From contig JAUNSH010000005.1 in assembly GCA_030539285.1 (NCBI GenBank), positions 1 through 64,000 on the forward strand: a DNA stretch of 64,000 bases, in the 5' to 3' direction. Source of the stretch: Eubacteriales bacterium. GTDB lineage: Bacteria; Bacillota; Clostridia; Oscillospirales; Oscillospiraceae. Shown piece after piece: positions 9,467-16,463 of the stretch. Positions within the stretch are counted from its first letter, which is position 1. Each line of letters begins with the position of its first letter. Position numbers and translations under genes: made by a program. Below the pieces are notes generated by a model. It saw only the letters and a program-made list of their open reading frames with translations, was not told the origin of the DNA and ran no database searches.

Positions 9467-9664
9467 CCAAAGGGACAGCAGTTCCTTTGGCTCTGGGTCA
9501 TCCAATAGGGGCGAGGAGAGCCCTGTTGGCAGGGGAATCCAAAGGGGACAGAGTACCCTTGGCGGTGGTTTCCAAAGGCGGCGGCGCTGCCTTGGCAGGT
9601 GGAATCCAAAGGAGGGCAGAGCCTTCCTGGCGGGAAGAATCCAATGAAACCGGCGGTTTCGTGG
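9467..9664. repeat. Array of six tandem hairpins beside oriT
   Basis: Six short hairpins follow one another at 9467-9490, 9502-9529, 9539-9562, 9572-9595, 9606-9630 and 9641-9664 (period 33-37 nt, linkers 9-11 nt, several ending GGAAT or GAAT). Every arm begins with CCAA and closes with a complementary TTGG-like end, yet inner arm sequences differ between units while remaining paired. The array ends directly at the oriT hairpin. No protein-coding frame explains it. Confidence 0.85.
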
Positions 9665-9705
9665 CACACGACTTTGCGCGCAAAGTCTAGTGTGTTATAC
9701 CTTTG
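9665..9705 (+). other. Origin of transfer (oriT) of MobV/pMV158 type
   Basis: An 18-bp perfect palindrome (arms GACTTTGCG 9670-9678 and CGCAAAGTC 9679-9687) is followed at once by TAGTGTG (9688-9694) and TTATAC. In pMV158 the MobM relaxase cuts within TAGTGTG/TTA next to an equivalent hairpin, so the predicted nick is between 9694 and 9695. The flanking CACAC (9665-9669) can pair with GTGTG, extending the stem around a 2-nt bulge. The matching relaxase gene is at 18494-19477. Confidence 0.85.
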
Positions 9706-9715
9706 GCGACCGTGG

Positions 9716-9766
9716 GTGGCTGAAAGGGGTTGTTCGGGGCGGGAACAAGCACTTTCAGTCAGCCAC
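9716..9766. repeat. Bulged hairpin downstream of oriT
   Basis: GTGGCTGAAAG (9716-9726) pairs with CTTTC plus AGCCAC (9752-9766) around a 4-nt bulge. Together with the next hairpin it belongs to the structured left end of the element. Confidence 0.5.
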
Positions 9767-9767
9767 A

Positions 9768-9836
9768 GAACAGGCGGATTTTGGCGCGCCACGCGCTAAA
9801 ATTCAGGATTTGCCCCGGGGCAAAATCCGCCTGTTC
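9768..9836. repeat. Nested 16-bp hairpin downstream of oriT
   Basis: Arms 9768-9783 and 9821-9836 are perfectly complementary. The 37-nt interior contains the start of a second palindrome, TTGCCCCGGGGCAA (9810-9823), and an 8-bp palindrome GGCGCGCC (9783-9790). It may act in DNA processing (single-strand origin-like) or as a terminator of the minus-strand gene pair; it lacks a clear T run. Confidence 0.6.
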
Positions 9837-9957
9837 GGGTGTAGGTGATGTGGCGGAGTGGAGAGAATTTCCGCAGAAATTCTTGGAGCACAGCTGCATC
9901 ACCGGGGGGCCAAAGGGATATCAAACCCGCCGCAGCGACGCATTCCCCGTCACCCCG

Positions 9958-11151
9958 TCACTTTGGAAATGCAATCGTCTTCTGTTTCGGGAGATCATTC
10001 AGATCGGAGTTGAGGATTTCTTCAATGGCCTTGTTTGCAAACTTATGAGAACGGGTGGTGTCCAACTCCGCAATGTAAGAAATCTTCCCTGTGCCGTTTT
10101 CAAAATCAATTTCAATCTCGCCCCACTCGCCGTCGTAGTCTGCCTGGTATTCGTAGACTGCGGCGGCGATTTTCTTTTTTCTGCGGATGACCTTTTTCCT
10201 TTTTATAGTCACGGTGCCGATGGCGTTATCCTCCACCATCAGCTGTGTTAAGTGATCAACAGCCTTCCGGTACGCTTTCTCCGCGCCGTTCGCTGTGGTG
10301 AGTTCAAAGTGGGCACCGAGATCATCGAAACTTTCTGCGGTGGACATGTGCCGGACACAGCCGCACTTCATGCAGGCGGCATTTCTGCGCTGCAAGTATT
10401 CTTGCTCATTCGGAGTCAGCCGATCAAAAGCTGTTCGAACGGCGTTTGCGTGAATTCCATTCCAGAAGATTTCGAGCATGTCGGAGTCTTCCTCATTGGC
10501 GACTTCTTCCATAACATCCCCACCGTCATCACCTTCTTCGCCGGTAATATAAAGGGACTTGCGGCTGTGCAGGCACTTTGCTTCCCGGAAATACCGATCC
10601 GCTGTTTCCTCGCTGCATTGATATTTCTTCATGAAGGCTTCCAGAGCATTCTCCAGATTGTTCTGCATCCATGCGGCTGTGCGGATTTTTTTGTAAGTGG
10701 ATACGGATGGCAGTGACCAGCTCTCCCTGTGCATCTGATAATCCCGGATGGTGTTGTAAACAAAGTTGTGGGCATAGGTTGTGAATGCTGCTTTCTTCTC
10801 CAGTTCGTATCGTGGCAGAAGATGAAGCATAGTCATCATGCAGCACAGTTTGATTTCCAGAAAGCCCTCTGGGTCATACTGAAAATTTGCTTCCGATGCC
10901 AAAGTGCGACGGATATATCGATTCAGGCTCGGTTCAAACCGGTGGAGGAAAAAGGAAAAGTATTTCAGATCGTGGGTTTCCAGAACCATGCGGATGTAAT
11001 CATTGGCGGCACAGTTTTCGGACATCTCCGGCGGCGGTGGGTCAAGCTGAAAGACGTTCTCTGCGATGTACTGGGTAATTTGCATACCATCGACGGCAAA
11101 CCCCACCTTCTGGATGAATCCGTCCATGTCCCATGTGTAATTCTCGGTCAC
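9958..11151 (-). CDS. Sigma-70-like protein of the mobile element
   Basis: A 397-residue protein of no firmly recognised family, but with an organisation recalling RNA polymerase sigma factors. A FTTYAHNFVYNTIRDYQ segment (about 122-138) resembles the region 2 promoter-melting helix, and a tract from about 235 to 300 containing DRLTPNEQEYL and FDDLGAHF resembles a region 4 helix-turn-helix. A Lys/Arg-rich run lies near 320-330 and an acidic C-terminal domain follows. Its start overlaps the stop of the upstream DUF6076 gene by 4 bases, so they form one operon. It could equally be a structural relative with no sigma activity. Confidence 0.6.
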   Translation of the reverse strand: MTENYTWDMDGFIQKVGFAVDGMQITQYIAENVFQLDPPPPEMSENCAANDYIRMVLETHDLKYFSFFLHRFEPSLNRYIRRTLASEANFQYDPEGFLEIKLCCMMTMLHLLPRYELEKKAAFTTYAHNFVYNTIRDYQMHRESWSLPSVSTYKKIRTAAWMQNNLENALEAFMKKYQCSEETADRYFREAKCLHSRKSLYITGEEGDDGGDVMEEVANEEDSDMLEIFWNGIHANAVRTAFDRLTPNEQEYLQRRNAACMKCGCVRHMSTAESFDDLGAHFELTTANGAEKAYRKAVDHLTQLMVEDNAIGTVTIKRKKVIRRKKKIAAAVYEYQADYDGEWGEIEIDFENGTGKISYIAELDTTRSHKFANKAIEEILNSDLNDLPKQKTIAFPK

Positions 11152-12290
11152 TTGCTCATCACCCTATCTCTATTCAAGCGTTCTTCTGCCTCTGCCACGA
11201 TGGCCTCCTGCTGCATTTCCTTTTCATAGTCATTTTGAAAATAGGCGTTATTCAGGAATGCATTGGTTCGTTTTTCCTCCGCAATTTTCATAACCATGTC
11301 CGCCAGCTCCCGTGACATGGTGCCCCTGTGAACGCATTTGCTGATGGTATTTCGCCGGGTCTCATAAATTCGTTTGATGGGGTGTCCCTCCGGATTCTCT
11401 TTGTTGCCGCCGCCCAGTTTTGCGCCCACGCTGCGGCAGGTTCTGCCCTGGGGGTCATTGGGAGCGAGACCATTGCAGTATTTGACTAGATACCCGTTGG
11501 TTGTGAGAAACCAGTGCCCACAGTTCAGGCAGCGTTTCGGGGCGTTGCCAGACCGCAGCCCTTCAAAGAAATCACTTCGCAGCATTCCAACAAAGCTGAC
11601 ATAGTGCATCCGCTTCACCAGCAGCGGCTGCTGCTTCTCCGGGTGGGAGATAGTCAGATACTGCTGAGTCACATTGGTCATGGACATCCAGCCGCCTGCA
11701 TCCTCAAAGGTTGGCTCTTTCGGAAAATACTGGTCGAAGATTTCTGCATAGGTAATGTCCAGCCGTTGCTCAGCTTCGTGGAGCTTTTCAGCGAAAGGCA
11801 GCACAGTTTCATGAAAGGCTTTCAGAGAAAATCCCAGATGGGCCAGTACCGGGAGAAGCCGGCTCAGTAATACACCATCTGTATATTTGTCTGCCAGCTG
11901 GTCGGTCAGCTTGCCGGTGCGCTGTACTTGAATCAGAGCGTTGGCGACCTTCACACTGTTGGGGGCAAAGGCTTTGGTAATCATGGTGCAAAAATGCTCT
12001 TTGTTGATATAGGAGAAGGGCTTGTACTGAGTCATAAGCTCCAACAAATTCAAAGCACACATACGAGCCTCCGGCAGCAGGGCAGCGTCTCCCTTTCCGG
12101 AGTTGAATGTCCCCATGAACTGATTGAGCTTTTTGCACAGGGTTTCCATCTGTGTTATGACTTTTCCCGGGATATTCAATGCGTCACAGGCCAGTGACCC
12201 GGCTGGGAATGGCTTACCGCAGTAGATTACTTCCTCTTCCCAGAAGTCCAGCGTCAGTACGGCGCTTTCTTCTACAATCTTTACAGCCAT
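11148..12290 (-). CDS. DUF6076-like protein with Cys-rich C-terminal motif
   Basis: A 380-residue protein. Its N-terminal two thirds are largely helical and uncharacterised. The C-terminal third has CLNCGHWF (about 254), KYCNG and RTCRSVG, which together could bind zinc, then a charged helical tail. This layout resembles DUF6076 proteins found in Clostridia mobile elements; no biochemical function is known. It is the first gene of a two-gene minus-strand operon with the sigma-like protein. An extended -10 (TGC then TATACT, plus-strand 12321-12329) lies about 35 bp upstream of its ATG. Confidence 0.65.
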   Translation of the reverse strand: MAVKIVEESAVLTLDFWEEEVIYCGKPFPAGSLACDALNIPGKVITQMETLCKKLNQFMGTFNSGKGDAALLPEARMCALNLLELMTQYKPFSYINKEHFCTMITKAFAPNSVKVANALIQVQRTGKLTDQLADKYTDGVLLSRLLPVLAHLGFSLKAFHETVLPFAEKLHEAEQRLDITYAEIFDQYFPKEPTFEDAGGWMSMTNVTQQYLTISHPEKQQPLLVKRMHYVSFVGMLRSDFFEGLRSGNAPKRCLNCGHWFLTTNGYLVKYCNGLAPNDPQGRTCRSVGAKLGGGNKENPEGHPIKRIYETRRNTISKCVHRGTMSRELADMVMKIAEEKRTNAFLNNAYFQNDYEKEMQQEAIVAEAEERLNRDRVMSK

Positions 12291-12437
12291 ATAATCAGCC
12301 TCCTTTTTCTGCTGACCTATAGTATAGCATCTTAACGGTACGAAATATTGGACTTATTGTCAAAACGGCGCAAAAAATGCGAAAATGTGATTTGCCCGGA
12401 ATCATTTTTTGGGCTTGGATAAATCATGTTTGTATCA

Positions 12438-12476
12438 CAAAGCCCTCGACAGTCAGAGCGGTTGTCGAGGGCTTTG
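12438..12476. terminator. Hairpin terminator between divergent operon and HxlR gene
   Basis: 13-bp perfect arms 12438-12450 and 12464-12476. It directly follows the HxlR stop codon (minus strand) and would isolate that gene from the promoter of the DUF6076 operon. Confidence 0.75.
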
Positions 12477-12481
12477 CGATC

Positions 12482-12835
12482 TTACTCACAGGTTGCGATG
12501 GTGTTTTCCTTTATGGAGGCTTTATATTCTTCTCCCCAGTGCCATAAGGAATCCAAAACAGGCTTCAAACTATATCCCAGTTCGGTGAGTGTATATTCCA
12601 CCCGGGGAGGGACTTCGGCGTAAACCGTTCGTGTCAGAAGACCCTTTTCCTCCATGTCCCGGAGTTGGGCGGTGAGTACTTTCTGGGAAACATGGCCGAT
12701 GGATTTTTTCAATTCCCCAAAGCGCTTGGTTCCGGGTATCAAATCCCGCAGGATCAGTACCTTCCATTTATCACCGATCAGCATGAGGGTGGTTTCTACA
12801 GGGCAGGCCGGAAGTTCTTTCTTTTCTTCGCTCAT
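12482..12835 (-). CDS. HxlR family transcriptional regulator
   Basis: A 117-residue winged-helix protein with HxlR hallmarks: an early Cys in a CPVETTLMLIGDKWK segment (Cys about 11), the LRDLIPGTKRFGELKK recognition region and the wing ending PPRVEYTLTELG. Members often sense redox or electrophile stress through the N-terminal Cys. ATG 12835 is chosen because GGAGG lies 8 nt upstream; the longer frame starts at a TTG inside that site. It is divergent from the flavoprotein operon, and a 16-bp palindrome lies between them. Confidence 0.93.
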   Translation of the reverse strand: MSEEKKELPACPVETTLMLIGDKWKVLILRDLIPGTKRFGELKKSIGHVSQKVLTAQLRDMEEKGLLTRTVYAEVPPRVEYTLTELGYSLKPVLDSLWHWGEEYKASIKENTIATCE

Positions 12836-12871
12836 ACAGGATTCCTCCAATAGTTTCCTTTTGGTAACTAC

Positions 12872-12887
12872 AGCACAATATTGTGCT
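12872..12887. promoter_or_regulatory. Palindromic operator, probably for HxlR
   Basis: Perfect 16-bp palindrome AGCACAATATTGTGCT in the divergent region between the HxlR gene and the flavoprotein operon, with weaker symmetry (GTAA.../...TTAC) beyond both ends. HxlR proteins usually bind such sites next to their own gene. Confidence 0.7.
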
Positions 12888-12980
12888 TACTTTACAGAAT
12901 TACGCTACGGTGATATTGTAATACCAATGAAAGGAGAAAGCAACCTTTCTAAAAGAAAAATCATTTTGGAGGTAATCACC

Positions 12981-13376
12981 ATGAAAAAAGTCGTTGAATT
13001 CTTGACCGCAAACCCTGTCCAGTACCTCGCTACTGTAGGCCGTGACGGCAAGGCCAAGTGTCGGCCCTTCATGTTCTGCTTCGAGCAAGACGGTAAGCTC
13101 TGGTTCTGCACCAACAACACCAAGGATGTCTACAAGGATATGCAGGAAAACCCCTATGTGGAGGTTTCCGTGTCCAGCCCCAGTTATGCATGGATTCGGC
13201 TCAGCGGCAAGGCAGTGTTCGAGAACAATATGTCCGTCAAGGAAGGCTGCATGAACAACCCCATCGTCAAGGGTCAGTACAAGACCGCAGATAATCCCAT
13301 CTTTGAGGTGTTCTGTCTGGAAGAGCCCCACGGCGTGATTGCTGACTTCTCCGGCAATCCTCCCTACGAGTTCTGA
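12981..13376 (+). CDS. Pyridoxamine 5'-phosphate oxidase-like flavoprotein
   Basis: A 131-residue single-domain FMN-binding split-barrel protein. It has the ATVGRDGKAKCRPF strand-turn (about 17-30) and the KLWFCTNNTKDVYKD segment typical of the PNPOx-like superfamily, which includes nitroreductase-like and F420- or FMN-dependent reductases. ATG 12981 follows TTGGAGG at 8 nt; the longer frame from 12654 runs through the HxlR gene and is not coding. It is the first gene of the HxlR-controlled operon. The substrate is unknown. Confidence 0.9.
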   Translation: MKKVVEFLTANPVQYLATVGRDGKAKCRPFMFCFEQDGKLWFCTNNTKDVYKDMQENPYVEVSVSSPSYAWIRLSGKAVFENNMSVKEGCMNNPIVKGQYKTADNPIFEVFCLEEPHGVIADFSGNPPYEF

Positions 13377-13431
13377 GAAAACTTGTCAAGCGTCCGGTGC
13401 CGGAGGGTTTGGCATAAAAGGAGAACACCAA

Positions 13432-14055
13432 ATGGAAAGCAAAGAGTATTTATCCTATCTCGTCCGGGAAATACACACCACGGTAGTGGCTACGGTGGAT
13501 GATGCTGGGCTGCCGGTGACGGCTGCCATTGATATGATGGATGCCGATGAAGGCGGCATTTACTTTCTGACCGCCAGAGGGAAAGGCTTCTATAATCGTC
13601 TGAAAAAGCGTGGAACGCTTGCATTAACTGGAATGAAGGGCACGGATACCATGCACTGCGCTGCGCTTTCCCTTCGGGGAAAGGTGCAGGAGCTGGGCAG
13701 TGACCTGCTGTCCCGGTTGTTTGAGAAGAATCCCTACATGAACGAGATTTACCCAGACGCAGAATCCAGAAGCGCCCTGACCGTCTTTGTCATTTATGAA
13801 GGCAGCGGAGAGTGGTTCGACCTGTCCAAGAAGCCAATCGAACGTGCCAGCTTTACCTTTGGCGGTGCAGAGGAAGTGCAGGAGGGTTATTTTGTCACGG
13901 ATGGCTGTATTGGTTGCAAGCTCTGCTACTCCAAATGTCCGCAAAAGTGCATCGACATTTCTTCCAAGCCCGTGGTCATTCGTCAGCAGAACTGCCTGCA
14001 TTGCGGCAATTGCTTTGAAATCTGCCCGGCTAAAGCCATTGTAAAACGGGGGTAA
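13432..14055 (+). CDS. PNPOx-like flavoprotein fused to 2x[4Fe-4S] ferredoxin domain
   Basis: A 207-residue two-domain redox protein. Residues 1-140 form a second split-barrel FMN-binding domain (TTVVATVDDAGLPV near 17-30). Residues about 155-205 carry CIGCKLCYSKCPQKC and CLHCGNCFEICPAK, two complete CxxCxxCxxxC motifs for two [4Fe-4S] clusters. Electrons could therefore pass between FMN and a ferredoxin-like module inside one chain. AAAGGAG precedes ATG 13432. It lies between a smaller paralogous flavoprotein and the macrodomain gene, 4 bp from the latter. Confidence 0.9.
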   Translation: MESKEYLSYLVREIHTTVVATVDDAGLPVTAAIDMMDADEGGIYFLTARGKGFYNRLKKRGTLALTGMKGTDTMHCAALSLRGKVQELGSDLLSRLFEKNPYMNEIYPDAESRSALTVFVIYEGSGEWFDLSKKPIERASFTFGGAEEVQEGYFVTDGCIGCKLCYSKCPQKCIDISSKPVVIRQQNCLHCGNCFEICPAKAIVKRG

Positions 14056-14059
14056 CGTC

Positions 14060-14833
14060 ATGAACCAGGATCAGCGGAGAAGATATCTAATCGAAGAATT
14101 GCTGTGGGAGCGTCCTTCCTGCCGCCGCCAGGAGATTCCGACAGATGCTGACCGTCAGAAGGTTTTGCTGCGCTCGCTTATGAATGTTCGCCATCCGGCA
14201 GCCATAGGTAAGCGATATCTGGAAGTGCAGGATGATTACCTCCAAGAAGAATTGGCAGCAAAGAAAATTACTCGGCTGTCTGACCTGCATCCAATTCAAG
14301 AGGCTATCTACCTCTGGCGAGGAGATATTACCACCCTGGAATGCGGAGCCATTGTCAATGCAGCCAACAGCGGTATGACCGGCTGCTACCAGCCCTGCCA
14401 CAACTGCATCGACAACTGCATCCATACCTACGCAGGGGTGCAGCTTCGTTTGAAATGCGCGGAGATGATGGCGGAGCAGGGCTATGAAGAGCCAACCGGT
14501 CAGGCGAAAATCACCCCCGCCTACAACCTTCCCTGTGATTATGTCATTCACACAGTCGGTCCCATCGTCCGGGGAGAACTGACCCGGGAACATTGCGCTC
14601 TGCTGAAATCTTGCTACCGTTCCTGTCTGAAACTGGCGGATGAAAACGGGGTGGGAAGCATCGCCTTCTGCTGTATTTCCACCGGCGTATTTATGTTTCC
14701 CAACGAGAAAGCGGCAGAAATTGCCGTGGACACGGTACAGAAATACAAGGCTGAAACCGGGAGTAAGATCGAGGTTGTATTCAATGTATTCAAGGAACGA
14801 GACGAAGAAATCTACAGAAAGCTCCTCCATTGA
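14060..14833 (+). CDS. Zinc-containing macrodomain protein-ADP-ribose hydrolase
   Basis: A 257-residue macrodomain protein of the type linked to SirTM. It has a helical N-terminal region, the WRGDITTLECGAIVNAANS ADP-ribose loop (about 93-111), a Cys/His cluster (CYQPCHNCIDNCIH, about 115-128) that fits the zinc site of this subclass, and a STGVFMFP loop (about 210-217) for the diphosphate. The family removes ADP-ribose from modified proteins, reversing the sirtuin encoded next. The gene is 4 bp after the flavoferredoxin gene and overlaps the sirtuin gene by about 50 bp. Confidence 0.93.
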   Translation: MNQDQRRRYLIEELLWERPSCRRQEIPTDADRQKVLLRSLMNVRHPAAIGKRYLEVQDDYLQEELAAKKITRLSDLHPIQEAIYLWRGDITTLECGAIVNAANSGMTGCYQPCHNCIDNCIHTYAGVQLRLKCAEMMAEQGYEEPTGQAKITPAYNLPCDYVIHTVGPIVRGELTREHCALLKSCYRSCLKLADENGVGSIAFCCISTGVFMFPNEKAAEIAVDTVQKYKAETGSKIEVVFNVFKERDEEIYRKLLH

Positions 14834-15668
14834 GGGGCTGAAATCTGCACTGGAAACGGCGGATGCTATTCTCATCGGCGCAGGGGCAGGGCTGTCTGCT
14901 TCTGCCGGACTGACCTACAGCGGGGAACGGTTTGAACGGTATTTCTCTGACTTCTACCAGAAATACGGCATTTCCGATATGTATTCCGGCGGTTTCTATC
15001 CCTTCGGAACGCTGGAAGAATACTGGGCATGGTGGAGCCGTCACGTTTTCTATAACCGCTATGTGGACGCTCCAATTCCCGTATATCGGGAATTACTGGC
15101 GCTGGTGAAGGACAAGGACTATTTTGTGCTGACCACCAATGTGGATCACCAGTTCCAGCGGGCAGGCTTCGAGAAAAGACGCCTGTTCTATACCCAGGGA
15201 GATTACGGCCTGTGGCAATGCTCCAAGGCCTGCCACAACAAGACCTATGACAATGAGACGGAAGTCCGGCAAATGCTTGCACGGCAGCGGGATATGAAAA
15301 TCCCTTCGGAGCTGATTCCCCGGTGTCCGGTTTGCGGCGAACCCATGACCATGAATCTGCGGTGCGACGATACCTTCGTGCAGGACCGGGGTTGGTATGC
15401 CGCCCAAAACCGGTATGTGGATTTTCTACAGCGGCACAAACAGGGCAAGGTCCTGTTTCTGGAACTTGGGGTGGGCAGTAACACGCCGGTCATTATTAAG
15501 TATCCTTTCTGGAGAATGACAGCACAGAACCCCGAGGCACGATATGCCTGCATCAACCTGGGAGAGCCCCAGTGCCCAGCAGCAATCCAGCCTCAGTCGA
15601 TTTGCATGGATGCGGATATTCACAAAGTTCTTTGTGCCGTATCCGAAATGCAGCGCTGTGGAGCGTGA
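14784..15668 (+). CDS. SirTM (class M) sirtuin, protein ADP-ribosyltransferase
   Basis: A 294-residue Sir2-fold protein with the GAGAGLSASAGLTYSG NAD-binding loop (about 33-48) and a TTNVDHQF core motif (about 118-125). The pair CSKAC and CPVC is zinc-ribbon-like. In characterised systems (Staphylococcus, Streptococcus) SirTM ADP-ribosylates a lipoylated GcvH-like carrier. ATG 14784, with GAGG 9 nt upstream, gives about 50 bp overlap with the macrodomain gene; the upstream frame belongs to that gene. No gcvH-L or lplA2 gene is in the window, so the target here is open. Confidence 0.9.
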   Translation: MYSRNETKKSTESSSIEGLKSALETADAILIGAGAGLSASAGLTYSGERFERYFSDFYQKYGISDMYSGGFYPFGTLEEYWAWWSRHVFYNRYVDAPIPVYRELLALVKDKDYFVLTTNVDHQFQRAGFEKRRLFYTQGDYGLWQCSKACHNKTYDNETEVRQMLARQRDMKIPSELIPRCPVCGEPMTMNLRCDDTFVQDRGWYAAQNRYVDFLQRHKQGKVLFLELGVGSNTPVIIKYPFWRMTAQNPEARYACINLGEPQCPAAIQPQSICMDADIHKVLCAVSEMQRCGA

Positions 15669-15692
15669 AATTTCAAATTCTAGCCGAATACG

Positions 15693-15743
15693 AAACCGTC
15701 GCATTTCCATCTACTGCATGGATGGAAGTGCGGCGGTTTTTCT
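15693..15743 (+). terminator. Intrinsic terminator after the sirtuin operon
   Basis: 19-nt arms 15693-15711 and 15721-15739 pair with two G-U wobbles around a 9-nt loop and are followed by TTTT. It closes the HxlR-controlled cargo operon 25 bp after the sirtuin stop. Confidence 0.85.
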
Positions 15744-15878
15744 GTTTGTCCCGGAGGGATTTTTGCCTTGTCCCGGGATCGGAGTGGTTTTCACGATTTC
15801 TGACATAACTCCAATAGAAGGGTAAACTGCTTTTCTAATGGGCAGTGATCCTTACTATTTTATAAAGGAGAATGAATT

Positions 15879-16463
15879 ATGTCAACCTACGCAAGAATCA
15901 AGCAAACCGTAACCACCCGACAGGCAGCCGAACGGTATGGGCTGTCTGTCAACCGAAGCGGCATGGTGAAATGTCCCTTCCATGAGGATCACAATCCCAG
16001 CATGAAAGTGGATGACCGCTTTTACTGCTTCGGCTGCCACGCCAGCGGGGATGTCATTGACTTCACCGCCCGCCTCTTTGGGCTTTCGCCCTACGCAGCC
16101 GCGAAGAAACTGGAAATCGATTTTGGAATCGGTGCGGAACATGAACCGTTGCCGTTTCCCAACCATGCAGAGCCATCCCACGATAGGGAGCGGCTCTGCA
16201 TTTGTGTTCTCCGGGAGTATCTCCGGTATCTTCGTATCTGGCAGCTGCGGTATCGTCCCGAGGAACCGGGCAACCCCATTCATCCACGCTTTGCCGAGGC
16301 GATGAAGGAACTGCCCACAGTCAATCACCTTCTGGACTGCCTGCTGGGAAATGATCTGCTGCTGGCAGAAGAGACAGCGGAGGTACTCTGCCAGGAGGAG
16401 TATATCCAGCGGCTGTCCGAGTATCTCGGGACACTGTCTGAGAAAGAGGGGGACTGCGCATGA
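15879..16463 (+). CDS. CHC2 zinc-finger primase-like protein
   Basis: A 194-residue protein with a DnaG-type N-terminal zinc finger (CPFHEDHNPSM then CFGCHASGDVIDF, about residues 28-62). The rest is helical and lacks a TOPRIM domain, so it probably works with the adjacent helicase-primase rather than alone. It overlaps that gene by 4 bases. Such pairs form the replication module of integrative mobilizable elements and satellites. AAAGGAG lies 8-10 nt before the ATG. Confidence 0.9.
   Translation: MSTYARIKQTVTTRQAAERYGLSVNRSGMVKCPFHEDHNPSMKVDDRFYCFGCHASGDVIDFTARLFGLSPYAAAKKLEIDFGIGAEHEPLPFPNHAEPSHDRERLCICVLREYLRYLRIWQLRYRPEEPGNPIHPRFAEAMKELPTVNHLLDCLLGNDLLLAEETAEVLCQEEYIQRLSEYLGTLSEKEGDCA

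Noticed and set aside
9467..9664. CRISPR-like array
   Set aside because: Units have regular spacing, but each unit is a hairpin with varying arms and the linkers are only 9-11 nt. There are no identical repeats with unique spacers and no cas genes.
8662..9792. 376-codon minus-strand frame spanning the repeats
   Set aside because: It crosses the ATPase gene, the dispersed palindrome, the hairpin array and oriT; no domain or start signal supports it.
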